This document shows positions 35,095-43,480 of a stretch of 64,000 bases of DNA, piece by piece; positions within the stretch are counted from its first letter, which is position 1, and each line of letters opens with the position of its first letter. Location: positions 17,796 to 81,795 of the IMG/VR virus record IMGVR_UViG_3300048834_000169. One strand, given 5' to 3'. Below the pieces are notes generated by a model that did not search any database, had not been told where the DNA came from, and saw only the letters and a list, made by a program, of their open reading frames with translations. The translations under genes and the position numbers were made by a program. The stretch comes from a virus.

Positions 35095-35931
35095 CTTATT
35101 GTTATCATTAGAGTTTTTTATCTCTAACATCTTATAGTTACCTATAAGGTCAGCATACATTTTCACATTTAAGTGTCGGAAGCTCTTGCCCAGATTATAT
35201 TCTCTTTCGAGGTTCACTGAGTATGCGTTACGAAGTTTTGGATTCGTTAGGTCCAATTCCCCTCGGTATTAACCTTTTATAAGGCCTTCACCGATACATC
35301 CCGATTTTTATACGAATTTAAAGTGATATCCGCCGGTACTAATTCTTAGTCCATTACAAACTAAGCTAATTTTGCTATAGTGTAAATTTAAATCTCTAGC
35401 GGCTTCTCTAGCCGACTTATAAACTTTACCAGTTTCTAAACACATTACCGGCTTAGGTCTAATTATTTTATCCTGATGCTCTTTACTATTTTTATGTCCG
35501 AGTCTTGCAATTCTATTCTTAGCTGCGTGCTCTTCTGAAACTTTCTTGCCTTTGCGGTCTTTGGACCATCTAGCCTTCATTTCAGGGGAGTGTAAATTTG
35601 AATAGCCGTTAATCGACTTTGGGCTAACGTTTAACCCGTCTACTCTAGTATTATATTGTAATATAAGCATCTCTTCTAAAATAACTGCCTGATCCAGCGT
35701 CAAATGCTCCTGAATAAGGACTATTTTGTAATGAGCCCTATTCCACTTACGTTTAGTAACGTGCTGAGCAAATCGTCTAGATAATGGCTGACCCGTCAGC
35801 CCTACGTAGACCGTCTTGTCATTTATATCTTGGATTTGATATACTTTATAATTCTTCAAGGTATTGTTCCTAAAAGGATTCTACCATATAGCGGGGGCTT
35901 TTTCTACCCGCAATCTCCATCTTCAACTTTT
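35095..35931 (-). ncRNA. Group I intron 1 of the capsid gene (837 nt)
   Basis: Interrupts the codon for Tyr48 (T, then AT). P1 is seen directly: exon AATCTCT pairs with intron GGAGATT, seven pairs including U.G at the splice site, extendable by two more. A P2-like hairpin GCGGG/CCCGC follows. The first intron bases preceding the guide (GAAGAT) can pair with the 3' exon ATCATC with one mismatch (P10). The GIY-YIG gene is at 35308-35859. A 3'-terminal hairpin CTTATAG-GTAA-CTATAAG (35131-35148) with a GNRA loop is almost identical to that of intron 2. The intron ends in G. P7 was not located with certainty. Confidence 0.8.
35308..35859 (-). CDS. Intron-encoded GIY-YIG homing endonuclease (183 aa)
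   Basis: Starts with TTG after an AGGA ribosome-binding site. The GIY-YIG domain (KVYQIQDINDKTVYVGLTG) is at residues 4-22, then a basic NUMOD3-like middle (KDRKGKKVSEEHAAKNRIAR) and a NUMOD1-like helix-turn-helix end (SAREAARDLNLHYSKISLVC). It is inside intron 1 of the capsid gene. Confidence 0.85.
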   Translation of the reverse strand: MKNYKVYQIQDINDKTVYVGLTGQPLSRRFAQHVTKRKWNRAHYKIVLIQEHLTLDQAVILEEMLILQYNTRVDGLNVSPKSINGYSNLHSPEMKARWSKDRKGKKVSEEHAAKNRIARLGHKNSKEHQDKIIRPKPVMCLETGKVYKSAREAARDLNLHYSKISLVCNGLRISTGGYHFKFV

Positions 35932-36073
35932 AGAGATTACCGGTTTGTTTGTCCATGGGAACGAAGTCAACTTCTTTCATGAGGACTACGTTATCAGGAA
36001 CTAAGTTTTCTACTTGATTCGCATAAAGTTCTTTAAAAAATCCATTAAGTGTTGCAACTGTATTTGCTGCCAT
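35932..36073 (-). CDS. Major capsid protein, exon 1 (start of gene)
   Basis: ATG at 36073 preceded by AAAAGGAAAA and AATTAAATAAAA on the minus strand. It encodes 47 residues (MAANTVATLNGFFKELYANQ to PMDKQTGNL) plus one base of the next codon. Reading straight on would hit TAA after Leu47, which is an intron stop. The N-terminus is the short helix expected at the start of HK97-fold capsid proteins of this group. The scaffold gene lies 178 nt upstream. Confidence 0.85.
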
Positions 36074-36234
36074 TTTATTATTTTCCTTTTATTTAATTTT
36101 AGTTATTGGTTGGTTTAATAAAAAGGAACTGAGATAAGCCTTGTCTCGGCGTAACGGGATGCCAGAAGCAGTAAAGTATCCTGGGTCCATAGAGTTACGC
36201 GCCTAGACGTAGCCTAAGCGCATATCCTTTACTA

Positions 36235-36249
36235 TTACTATTTGTTATG
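36235..36249 (-). promoter_or_regulatory. AACAAAT motif upstream of the capsid gene
   Basis: Minus-strand CATAACAAATAGTAATAG, about 160 nt upstream of capsid exon 1 and overlapping the 3' end of the scaffold gene. This suggests an additional promoter for the capsid gene. Confidence 0.4.
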
Positions 36250-36251
36250 GC

Positions 36252-37277
36252 TTATTTGCCGCGCAGCCAGTCGCGCATACTGATCTTAGCCTTCTTAGCC
36301 GGCTCAGAACTAGGTGATGCTACTTCCTTAACTTCCGCTACTTTAGGGGCAGCGGCTTTAGTCGCCTCTCTAGCCTTAGCTATCTGACGATCTCGGAGCT
36401 TTTTAACCTTTTCAGCGCTAATATAAGCTTCTAGAGCGTCTTCGGGCAATACGTCAATATATTGCTGAATATCTCTTTGCATCTCTTTCTTAATAATATT
36501 AAGAGCTTGCTTAGGGCTAATGTCCTTATTGTTCTCGGCTGCCGTGATCATGACATCAGCTAAACGCTTAAGAACAAAGGGAGATTTAGGCAACTGAGAT
36601 GCTTCAAAAGCTTCAGTGATCTGCTCTTCCAGTTGAGCTTCTTGCTGCTGCACGAGTCTTTCATATTCTGCCGCCTGACGACGCTCTTCTTCTTGCTTCA
36701 TGTGTGCACGGAGGTCTTCGAGTTCGCGCTGAAGGCGTTCTTTTTCACGTACTTCAGGGCTCTTCTGATCGTCTTCGAGTTTTCTAGACAGGATCTTTTG
36801 GGCTAATTCGATAACCTTATCTTCTGAACCTAGGATATTGGGGTCAGCGAGTACAGCTTCTGGGTTGGTTCTAAGCATTTGTACTAATTGAATGGCTTCT
36901 TGCTTAATTCTAGCCGCTTCTTCCATTCTAGATTGGCCCGCGCGCCCTAATTGAGCGTACTTGACCATTTCTTCTTTATTAAGCTCTAAAAGCTGACCGT
37001 CTACCTTGATTGTGTACTTTTCGGGGTCGGCTTTAGACTGTTTAGCGTCTACCTTAGCCGCCGCCTGCTTAACTTCTTTCTTGCTGGGCTCTGAACCCTC
37101 GCTAGAAGCCTCATTAGACGCGTTTAAAGCCTCGCCATTGGACGAAGATTCTTCGCTAGACTGATTACCTTCAAGATTAATAGACTCGTTACCTTGGGCG
37201 TTTAAATCGGTATTAGACGCTTCTGAAGAGCTTGAGTCTGAGCTATTGATGGGGGCAGAACTGCCGTTATCTGACAT
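36252..37277 (-). CDS. Capsid scaffolding protein (341 aa)
   Basis: Directly upstream of the capsid gene. Composition is typical: a disordered Ser/Asn/Glu-rich N-terminus (residues 1-80), a charged central coiled coil (about 155-215, KEELQRELEDLRAH-like, EEERRQAAEYERL) and a basic C-terminus (KKAKISMRDWLRGK) suited to bind the capsid shell. It is expected to guide procapsid assembly and leave before packaging. Length is in the usual range. Confidence 0.75.
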   Translation of the reverse strand: MSDNGSSAPINSSDSSSSEASNTDLNAQGNESINLEGNQSSEESSSNGEALNASNEASSEGSEPSKKEVKQAAAKVDAKQSKADPEKYTIKVDGQLLELNKEEMVKYAQLGRAGQSRMEEAARIKQEAIQLVQMLRTNPEAVLADPNILGSEDKVIELAQKILSRKLEDDQKSPEVREKERLQRELEDLRAHMKQEEERRQAAEYERLVQQQEAQLEEQITEAFEASQLPKSPFVLKRLADVMITAAENNKDISPKQALNIIKKEMQRDIQQYIDVLPEDALEAYISAEKVKKLRDRQIAKAREATKAAAPKVAEVKEVASPSSEPAKKAKISMRDWLRGK

Positions 37278-37359
37278 GTGATATACTCCTATGCCTATCC
37301 CTAGTTTAGGGGTAAGGTTTAAGCTAGGCGTCGCGTAATTGCGATAGCCTTATCTATAT

Positions 37360-37374
37360 AGGATTTGTTTATTT
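37360..37374 (-). promoter_or_regulatory. AAACAAAT motif upstream of the scaffold gene
   Basis: Minus-strand AAATAAACAAATCCTATATAG, about 90 nt upstream of the scaffold ATG. The motif overlaps the stop of the small gene at 37369. Confidence 0.4.
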
Positions 37375-37521
37375 GAGTAACCAGACTAGGGCGCTAATGG
37401 TAACTGCGTTTAGGATAATCGACGCTATTGCTATCCGCTTCCACTTGGATATTCTAGAGAGGGTAGCCGGCTTTAGAGTATGGGTTGCGTTCTTACTTGG
37501 GGTCAATCTTAGTCTGGCCAT
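37369..37521 (-). CDS. Small membrane protein (50 aa)
   Basis: ATG at 37521 has GAGG six bases upstream and overlaps the end of the gene before it by 29 nt. The product MARLRLTPSK... has a basic N-terminal half and one transmembrane helix (about residues 29-48, AIASIILNAVTISALVWLL). It may be a small membrane factor; function unknown. Confidence 0.6.
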   Translation of the reverse strand: MARLRLTPSKNATHTLKPATLSRISKWKRIAIASIILNAVTISALVWLLK

Positions 37522-38017
37522 CTAATACCTCGTAAATATATCTAGGACCTACTAAGTTTAAGTCCTCTGTTATACTAACACCTAACATGCTAATTATTCT
37601 TGCCGCTATTTCAGAACACACGTTCCCTTTAGTGAACGGATTCTTTATCTTGCACCCGATTTTCCTAGCTATTTTAATTATCCCAATACCTAGTACTTGT
37701 AGATGGCCATACTGCGTTCTGGAGTTATCAATGCAAAACTGGAGTATCTCTGTCTTTTCTTGAGGGCTTACCTCTAATTCAAATGTAGCTACTACTTTAT
37801 TCTTTTTATTAAACGAGTGCTCATTAGTAAAATTAACCCCATCTCCGCGAGCTTCATATATAAGAGTTCTATTTAACGAGCTAGAGTGCCAACTTATGAA
37901 TACGTGGCTATACGGGGTCCTTCCTTCAAATAGCCTTATCAAATGAGCTAGAACGGCTAATTTAGATTTTGGCCTAGAAAACCCTATAGTTATGTACTGT
38001 GCTCTACTCTCCGACAT
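37493..38017 (-). CDS. Permuted papain-like (YiiX/NlpC-P60-type) cysteine hydrolase
   Basis: The start at 38017 (MSESRAQY) has AGGA at a good distance; an in-frame ATG eight codons earlier is less likely. The order is His first (H38 in YSHVFISW), an acidic E55 (IYEARGDG) and Cys later (C134 in NVCSEIAAR), as in circularly permuted papain-fold hydrolases. Possible substrates are peptidoglycan peptides or lipids; no signal sequence is visible. It may be a virion protein because it is among structural genes. Confidence 0.55.
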   Translation of the reverse strand: MSESRAQYITIGFSRPKSKLAVLAHLIRLFEGRTPYSHVFISWHSSSLNRTLIYEARGDGVNFTNEHSFNKKNKVVATFELEVSPQEKTEILQFCIDNSRTQYGHLQVLGIGIIKIARKIGCKIKNPFTKGNVCSEIAARIISMLGVSITEDLNLVGPRYIYEVLDGQTKIDPK

Positions 38018-38450
38018 ATGATGTAATCCTGTCAATAGCATACTGCAGCTCTTCTGCGTGGTCTGGGTGCATAGGCTTAATGAGCTGAATTATACCTCTA
38101 GCGGTCTTTAATGCTCCGCCTTCAAGTACAAAACCTATATTAATTAGTTGACTAACCAATACAGCTATATCTGCTTCAGATTTATTTAGTATTAAGTTTC
38201 TAGCGCCTATTCTAGCGGTTACGTCGTCTTTAAGACTTTTTCCAAACTGAATAGCTGCCGCCACACTTTGTTGCAGCAGTGGTTTAGGTGACAGCCTATT
38301 ACCATCTAATACCCACCCTATTCCAGGCTGCGGAGTCATGTCATCTATACTTATTAACATTTGAACATTTCTAGCCACGTCGTGAATTTCATCTTCAGAG
38401 ATGTCTACTATTTCTACTACTACGTTATTATCTAGTATCGCGTGCTTCAT
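38004..38450 (-). CDS. Virion-region hypothetical protein (148 aa)
   Basis: N-terminal segment (MKHAILDNNVVVEIVDISED) and a GIGWVLDGNRLSPKP motif resemble the beginnings of phage tail-fibre-associated proteins; the C-terminus is helical. Gap to the next upstream gene is 3 nt. Its end overlaps the hydrolase gene by 14 nt. Confidence 0.5.
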   Translation of the reverse strand: MKHAILDNNVVVEIVDISEDEIHDVARNVQMLISIDDMTPQPGIGWVLDGNRLSPKPLLQQSVAAAIQFGKSLKDDVTARIGARNLILNKSEADIAVLVSQLINIGFVLEGGALKTARGIIQLIKPMHPDHAEELQYAIDRITSYVGE

Positions 38451-38453
38451 GTG

Positions 38454-39008
38454 CTACTCGTCCAGTTTAGTTATGTCTAGGAAGTCAACTGCGTTTCTTA
38501 GTCTAACTACGCTATCATATATTCCCAGGTGGTTCACGTATATTCTGTCTCTATATGTTACGCCGGATCTTATAACTGTACCTTCTATCATTAAGGTAGT
38601 ATCGCCATCTAAAGATGCTCCAGTTATGCTTGTAATATCTATATCAGCGAAATAATAGCTGTTAGTTTGCTCTATGCCGCCCAAGTTCGCAATAAATACT
38701 TCGTTCCATTTAGGTGTAGTAATGTCCTCTACCCTATAAATGCTAAATGTGGCAGAGGCCGCGCTATCTACGCTGGCATTATCGGAGTTATACAAGTATC
38801 CGATAAGTCTAATTTTATCTAAGGTGCTGGTATCCAGTTGGGCGGCTAACTTTATTACGCGACTTCCAGTAGACAGTGCGCTATTAGGTCCAAATAGAAA
38901 CTGCCACTCTGGCGATACATTAACTATATATCTAGAGTTGTGATCTACTTTTAGCCACTGATTCTCTTCGTTATTATGTTGAGCTAATAACTTTCTAGTA
39001 ACTGGCAT
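38454..39008 (-). CDS. Beta-rich structural protein (184 aa)
   Basis: Mostly beta strands (SRVIKLAAQLDTSTLDKIRLIGYLYNSD region), no signal peptide, no catalytic motifs. One base separates it from the 452-aa Ig-like protein upstream. Probably a virion surface component. Confidence 0.5.
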   Translation of the reverse strand: MPVTRKLLAQHNNEENQWLKVDHNSRYIVNVSPEWQFLFGPNSALSTGSRVIKLAAQLDTSTLDKIRLIGYLYNSDNASVDSAASATFSIYRVEDITTPKWNEVFIANLGGIEQTNSYYFADIDITSITGASLDGDTTLMIEGTVIRSGVTYRDRIYVNHLGIYDSVVRLRNAVDFLDITKLDE

Positions 39009-39009
39009 A

Positions 39010-40368
39010 CTATGATCCTAGAAGCGTAAAGCCTTTATAAGCTACTCGTTCAACTCCTTGCACTACAATACCGACTTTGGCACTATAGTGGGTTAAGTCG
39101 GTGAGTAAAGCCGCGCTTACTGGTGTAGTATTAAATCTTCCGTTAACGTCGGCGGTTATGCCGGTCTCAGTAAGTCCCGCTACTGGCACCCCGTCTTTAT
39201 CATAAATCGTATAGTTTGCAGCTCCTAGATTACTAGTCTGTACGCGCCCGTTAGAAGTCTCTACCCAAAACGTAGCTTGTAGCTGGTTTAACGCGTTTAT
39301 AGAGAATGTAGCTTTGGCAAATTGTTCTGCTCTTACTGATGTCATCGGAATAAGAGATGTTCTCGCTATTCCATCAACTTCCACTGTAATTCTAGCCGTA
39401 TATAACTGTAAGGACGCGGGGTCTATTCCGGAAACTGGGGTAATTGTATATGTGCCTTGCGCGCCAGCCACTATTCCAGATTCGGATAAGCCTCCAACTA
39501 TGGCACCATCTTGATCTAGTACGTCGTATGATCCTACACCAAGTCTAGCTAATTCGGATATCTGAGTGTCTGCTTCGTCCCTTGCCCAGAATATACCGAC
39601 TAAGTCGCCGCTGTTGTCGAAAGTATATTGTCCAGACGTTCCGTAGCTAGGTACTTTTTGAACAATTCCAACATTATCTGTTCTAACTTCTCCGTCGATA
39701 GATATAGAACATTTTACTACGTAATGATCTAGGGACTCTTGTAAAGAAGATGGTACCGCGGTTATCTTAAACTGTCCGTTAGCATCGGCTGTAATACCAG
39801 ATTGTGACATACCTACTACGGCCGCACCAGTCTTGTCATATACTTGGTACGAGGCAGTTCCTAGTACAGTACTGACAGACGTGGCTAGCTCCCCGTTTTT
39901 TTTACCCCAAATAGTTCCCTGAAACTCGCCTTCCGGTGCTAAAGAAAAAGCCCCGTCCACGTCATATGTGTCGATTGCCGTTAGTACACCAGTAGAAATT
40001 ACGCTCATAGAAACGGTATTGCTATCTCTGTTATTTACACCGTCTATAGCACGCACGCCAACATAATAAGTAGTCCCATTAACTAAGAACGACCCATCTG
40101 GCATAGTAAAAATGTCATACTGCAGATTTGGACTAACTGCTATGATGTTAGCGGTATTGAATAAGCCCACCGCTGAAGACGCTTGGATATAGACTTCGTA
40201 TCTAATAGGTGGGGTCGGGTCGGTGGCTGCGGACCACCCGGCTCGGATTTGGCCGCGAGACTCTACGTCCAAAAAAGTTATTCCAGCGAACGTAGGAGGC
40301 GTTAGGTCTGCTATACACGCCTCAGATGTTCCCTGATAGAAATTATTTTCTACTAGGAAATTAGCCAT
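39010..40368 (-). CDS. FN3 plus three Ig-like repeats, virion surface protein (452 aa)
   Basis: The N-terminal 130 residues contain a fibronectin-III-like domain (IRAGWSAATDPTPPIRYEVYIQA, TTYYVGVRAIDG). Three tandem repeats of about 100 residues follow, each with a signature like YDKDGVPVAGLTETGITADVNGRF. Such domains decorate capsids or tails and may bind host carbohydrates. AAGGAGAG precedes the ATG. It is in the block between portal and scaffold, so capsid decoration is likely. Confidence 0.65.
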   Translation of the reverse strand: MANFLVENNFYQGTSEACIADLTPPTFAGITFLDVESRGQIRAGWSAATDPTPPIRYEVYIQASSAVGLFNTANIIAVSPNLQYDIFTMPDGSFLVNGTTYYVGVRAIDGVNNRDSNTVSMSVISTGVLTAIDTYDVDGAFSLAPEGEFQGTIWGKKNGELATSVSTVLGTASYQVYDKTGAAVVGMSQSGITADANGQFKITAVPSSLQESLDHYVVKCSISIDGEVRTDNVGIVQKVPSYGTSGQYTFDNSGDLVGIFWARDEADTQISELARLGVGSYDVLDQDGAIVGGLSESGIVAGAQGTYTITPVSGIDPASLQLYTARITVEVDGIARTSLIPMTSVRAEQFAKATFSINALNQLQATFWVETSNGRVQTSNLGAANYTIYDKDGVPVAGLTETGITADVNGRFNTTPVSAALLTDLTHYSAKVGIVVQGVERVAYKGFTLLGS

Positions 40369-40370
40369 TT

Positions 40371-42431
40371 TTAACTCTCCTTAAGTCCTGGACGTGCGTC
40401 TGTGCCTGGAGGCGATGTGAAGCTATATCTTAGCAACGTACCTACTACGTTAGGGACAGTCCCTAAAAGAGTCCAAGACGTGCCGTTATCCGTTGAGTAC
40501 TCAAAATTCGCAGCGTTTGTGACTGTGTTGTGATTTACTAGCTGAACGTTAGTCAAATCATATGCTCTATAGTAAAGAGTCGGAACTGAGCTAGTGTAGG
40601 CTTTTTTAAGTCTAAATGCTGTCCGAGATGGAACACCATTGTCTGAAAAATCGTCTGAGAATTCCCAATTATCGGAAATCTCTGTGTTAGATTCAAAGCC
40701 TAAAAAGAATTCGCATAATTGAGCGGGTATAGATGTGTCTAGTCCCAAGGTAGCAAAATTAATCTTAAACTGAACTTGTTCGCCAGAAGCGACAGCAGTA
40801 AGATCCTCTGCAAATCCAATAGGGAGCCATCCTCCAGAAATAGAGCCAAATCCCGAAGTTCTGTAGAATACTTCTAGGCTTCCAGTGTCATCATATAGTT
40901 TATCTATAGTAGTAATAAATTTATAAACAGAATTAGGCGTATCTAGCACTTTAGTTACGACAAATGAGTAGTCAAATACAGAATCTGATCTTAGGTCTGC
41001 CAATATAACTCCGCGCTGGCCTGCAGTGGCTCCAGTTTGAAGCACAAGCCACCCATCTTCTACATCTATAGCGCCTACTGTTAGTGTACCTACTGGTACG
41101 GCGTCACTAGTTGTGGCCTCTCTGTATATATTGTTAGATCCGCCAAATATATCGTCAATGCTGTTATTAACTACTTGCTTAATCACGAATATATTTGTAT
41201 TTGTAAGATATACGGCCCTATCTAAAACGTTAGACCAAGTTGCTAAAGTTAGTGCGGGGGTTACTATTTGGTTTACAGTGCCTAAAAGATTAGCTGCAAC
41301 TAATGACGGCCATGTTACTGCCCCTGACGTTAACTCAGATATTTGCCCTAAATATAAGGAAGTACTAGTGCAGAAAAATATACAAGGCTGACCTGCATTA
41401 GTTGTGTGGTTAGGTACTGCATAATCTTCTGAGTCGGAGATGATAAGCGTCCCGGTCAGCGCGGGTAAGTTACCTGTCTTGTGTACCCACGCAGAGCCTG
41501 TAGTTCCAAAAGCTCTGCAAACATCCGCAGTACCGGCTAAGGTTATGTTGATTGCGGCGCCCCCTGAAGTGGCAGATACTTGAAAGTCGTTTACCGTACT
41601 ATTTCTAACAAAATATACAGTATTATTAGAAAGTCCTGTTCCGCCCACTAGACTGCTAATAAAAATAGGAGTGTTATCTACGTAACCATGTGCAGTTATT
41701 GTAATCCTATCTGTAATATCGTCTATAGTTCCAGAAGAAACTGGGCAGTCTAGTGTTGCGTTGGTAGAATACACGTAGAATTGATGCGTAGCCGAGATTC
41801 CATTATGGACATAAATATTATTATTAGGTAGGTCAAGCGTGATGCCGGCGGTCTGTATATTTAATTGACCTACTCCGATATTTGACGGGTCTTGAAGTAG
41901 ATATGTAGCCTTTTGATCAGACCCTGTAGCATTAGGGAATAAAGTTCCAGGACCAACGGCTACAAAGTCAGCTAAGTTTACATTATTTACACAGTAAAGT
42001 CCTCCGTTAATCGACACGTTAGCCGTAGTAGCTAGGAATATTCTCCACCCAGTAGTACCACTATCTACTACTTTAAGGCCGCGCATAACGTGTGTAGACG
42101 ATGCTATGTCTGCAATTTGCATCCTTATGGTTCCTATAAAAGTAGGTGATCCAGTAGTTAAATCAACAGTGTGTAAGCTAACGTTAACTATGCCTCCAGC
42201 CTCCGCGCCGATTGAAAATAAGCGGCCATTAGGGGACATGTAAGTCAATAAAGGTACTACACTAGAAGAGGCTGCGGTATCCGCTACAGTATCAACATAT
42301 TTATTAAGTGGAGGCCCTAATGCGTCATCTCCGCCTATGCTCTTAACTTGAGCCCTACCTTGAACGGTAGTCTTAGTTTGATCATATGTTCCAACTACAT
42401 CGGCTAATAAGTCTGCTTTTACGTATTTCAT
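40371..42431 (-). CDS. Large beta-rich structural protein (686 aa)
   Basis: Sequence without recognised family, dominated by short beta strands, with possible propeller-like segments (RLFSIGAEAGGIVNVSLH, GWRIFLATTANVS). A segment near residues 235-300 (ITITAHGYVDNTPIFISSL) resembles the beta modules in the nozzle. It may be a fibre or decoration protein. Confidence 0.55.
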   Translation of the reverse strand: MKYVKADLLADVVGTYDQTKTTVQGRAQVKSIGGDDALGPPLNKYVDTVADTAASSSVVPLLTYMSPNGRLFSIGAEAGGIVNVSLHTVDLTTGSPTFIGTIRMQIADIASSTHVMRGLKVVDSGTTGWRIFLATTANVSINGGLYCVNNVNLADFVAVGPGTLFPNATGSDQKATYLLQDPSNIGVGQLNIQTAGITLDLPNNNIYVHNGISATHQFYVYSTNATLDCPVSSGTIDDITDRITITAHGYVDNTPIFISSLVGGTGLSNNTVYFVRNSTVNDFQVSATSGGAAINITLAGTADVCRAFGTTGSAWVHKTGNLPALTGTLIISDSEDYAVPNHTTNAGQPCIFFCTSTSLYLGQISELTSGAVTWPSLVAANLLGTVNQIVTPALTLATWSNVLDRAVYLTNTNIFVIKQVVNNSIDDIFGGSNNIYREATTSDAVPVGTLTVGAIDVEDGWLVLQTGATAGQRGVILADLRSDSVFDYSFVVTKVLDTPNSVYKFITTIDKLYDDTGSLEVFYRTSGFGSISGGWLPIGFAEDLTAVASGEQVQFKINFATLGLDTSIPAQLCEFFLGFESNTEISDNWEFSDDFSDNGVPSRTAFRLKKAYTSSVPTLYYRAYDLTNVQLVNHNTVTNAANFEYSTDNGTSWTLLGTVPNVVGTLLRYSFTSPPGTDARPGLKES

Positions 42432-42441
42432 TTAAGTCCTC

Positions 42442-43407
42442 TTAAGGTAATATTGCCCAGTCTATACTGTCACGTCGGTAGTTTACTCCAACTAGTGTAT
42501 AAGTAAAGGTCTTCCTAGCAATTATACCAGGAAACGTGGCACTTGTATAGTCAATTTGTGTAACTCTTTGATTTTTAGTTCCAAAATCCGCATAAGTTAT
42601 ATCTTGTTCTCTATCATGTGCTGCTAATATTTGTTGACGAACGTTATATACGAATGGGTATTCAGTACCTGATGGGGTACCGTCTATAGTACCTGATATC
42701 TTAATAGGCTCGGAGCTTATCGTGACTGGTATTGCTGGCTGATCTGAGGCTAGTACTACGGACATACTAGCGGCTGAGGCTAACTGCCCAATAGAGTCAG
42801 GTATTCCAGCTTCTATCGCGTCTAGTATTGTAATTTGAGCATCTTGCTTGGCTTCTGTTGCTGCTCCGGCGGGTAGTGGAAGAGTGCCAGATACGTTTAC
42901 ATCTATCGCTGGCTGGTCTGAAGCTAACACAACAGACACGCTATTAGCTGCCGTGAGTTGTCCTAGAGTGGTCGGTAGTTGATTTGATATGGCTGTTAGT
43001 GTTGTATTGGCTGCCTGTAACTCTGTTACTGCGTCTACGTCTATAACTCTAAGTTTTAGATCCGACCCTACTACTAAAGCGTGTTTTGTGCCTGTCTGCG
43101 TGCCATCTTCAGAGCCTACTATTAATACGTTATCGGCTGGCACTTTCGTAAAAGAATCTAGGGTTACGGAGACCGAGCCACCACCTCCAGCAATAATGTT
43201 CACATCTAAGCCAGTTTTAGGGCCTATCGTAGTCGCTGTTATTAGGCTTACACCGTCCCCTAATCTAATAGAGTCCGTAGTATGGTCTATCGCTACTTCT
43301 AGATCACCGCCTAATGTTATATTAGCGCCTATATCTACACGCAGTCGATTCAGTACTTGATCGTATACTGCTTGTATTATCTGACCTTGGTCTAGTAAAG
43401 ATGGCAT
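42442..43407 (-). CDS. Structural protein with repeated VVLASDQPAI motifs (321 aa)
   Basis: Contains two copies of SVVLASDQPAI with similar flanks, a motif common in phage structural proteins, and a beta-rich N-terminus. It is the first gene after the portal in transcription order and is likely a capsid-associated protein. Confidence 0.55.
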   Translation of the reverse strand: MPSLLDQGQIIQAVYDQVLNRLRVDIGANITLGGDLEVAIDHTTDSIRLGDGVSLITATTIGPKTGLDVNIIAGGGGSVSVTLDSFTKVPADNVLIVGSEDGTQTGTKHALVVGSDLKLRVIDVDAVTELQAANTTLTAISNQLPTTLGQLTAANSVSVVLASDQPAIDVNVSGTLPLPAGAATEAKQDAQITILDAIEAGIPDSIGQLASAASMSVVLASDQPAIPVTISSEPIKISGTIDGTPSGTEYPFVYNVRQQILAAHDREQDITYADFGTKNQRVTQIDYTSATFPGIIARKTFTYTLVGVNYRRDSIDWAILP

Positions 43408-43480
43408 ATCAATAACTTAGCTTATAGAACAGCTTATAGCCTCCTCAAATAGCAAAGGGTTATGTCACCCATATCCAGCC

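Noticed and set aside
35072-36073. A broken capsid gene (pseudogene or frameshift)
   Set aside because: The interruptions have group I splice helices, terminal G and endonuclease genes, and the joined frame is intact.
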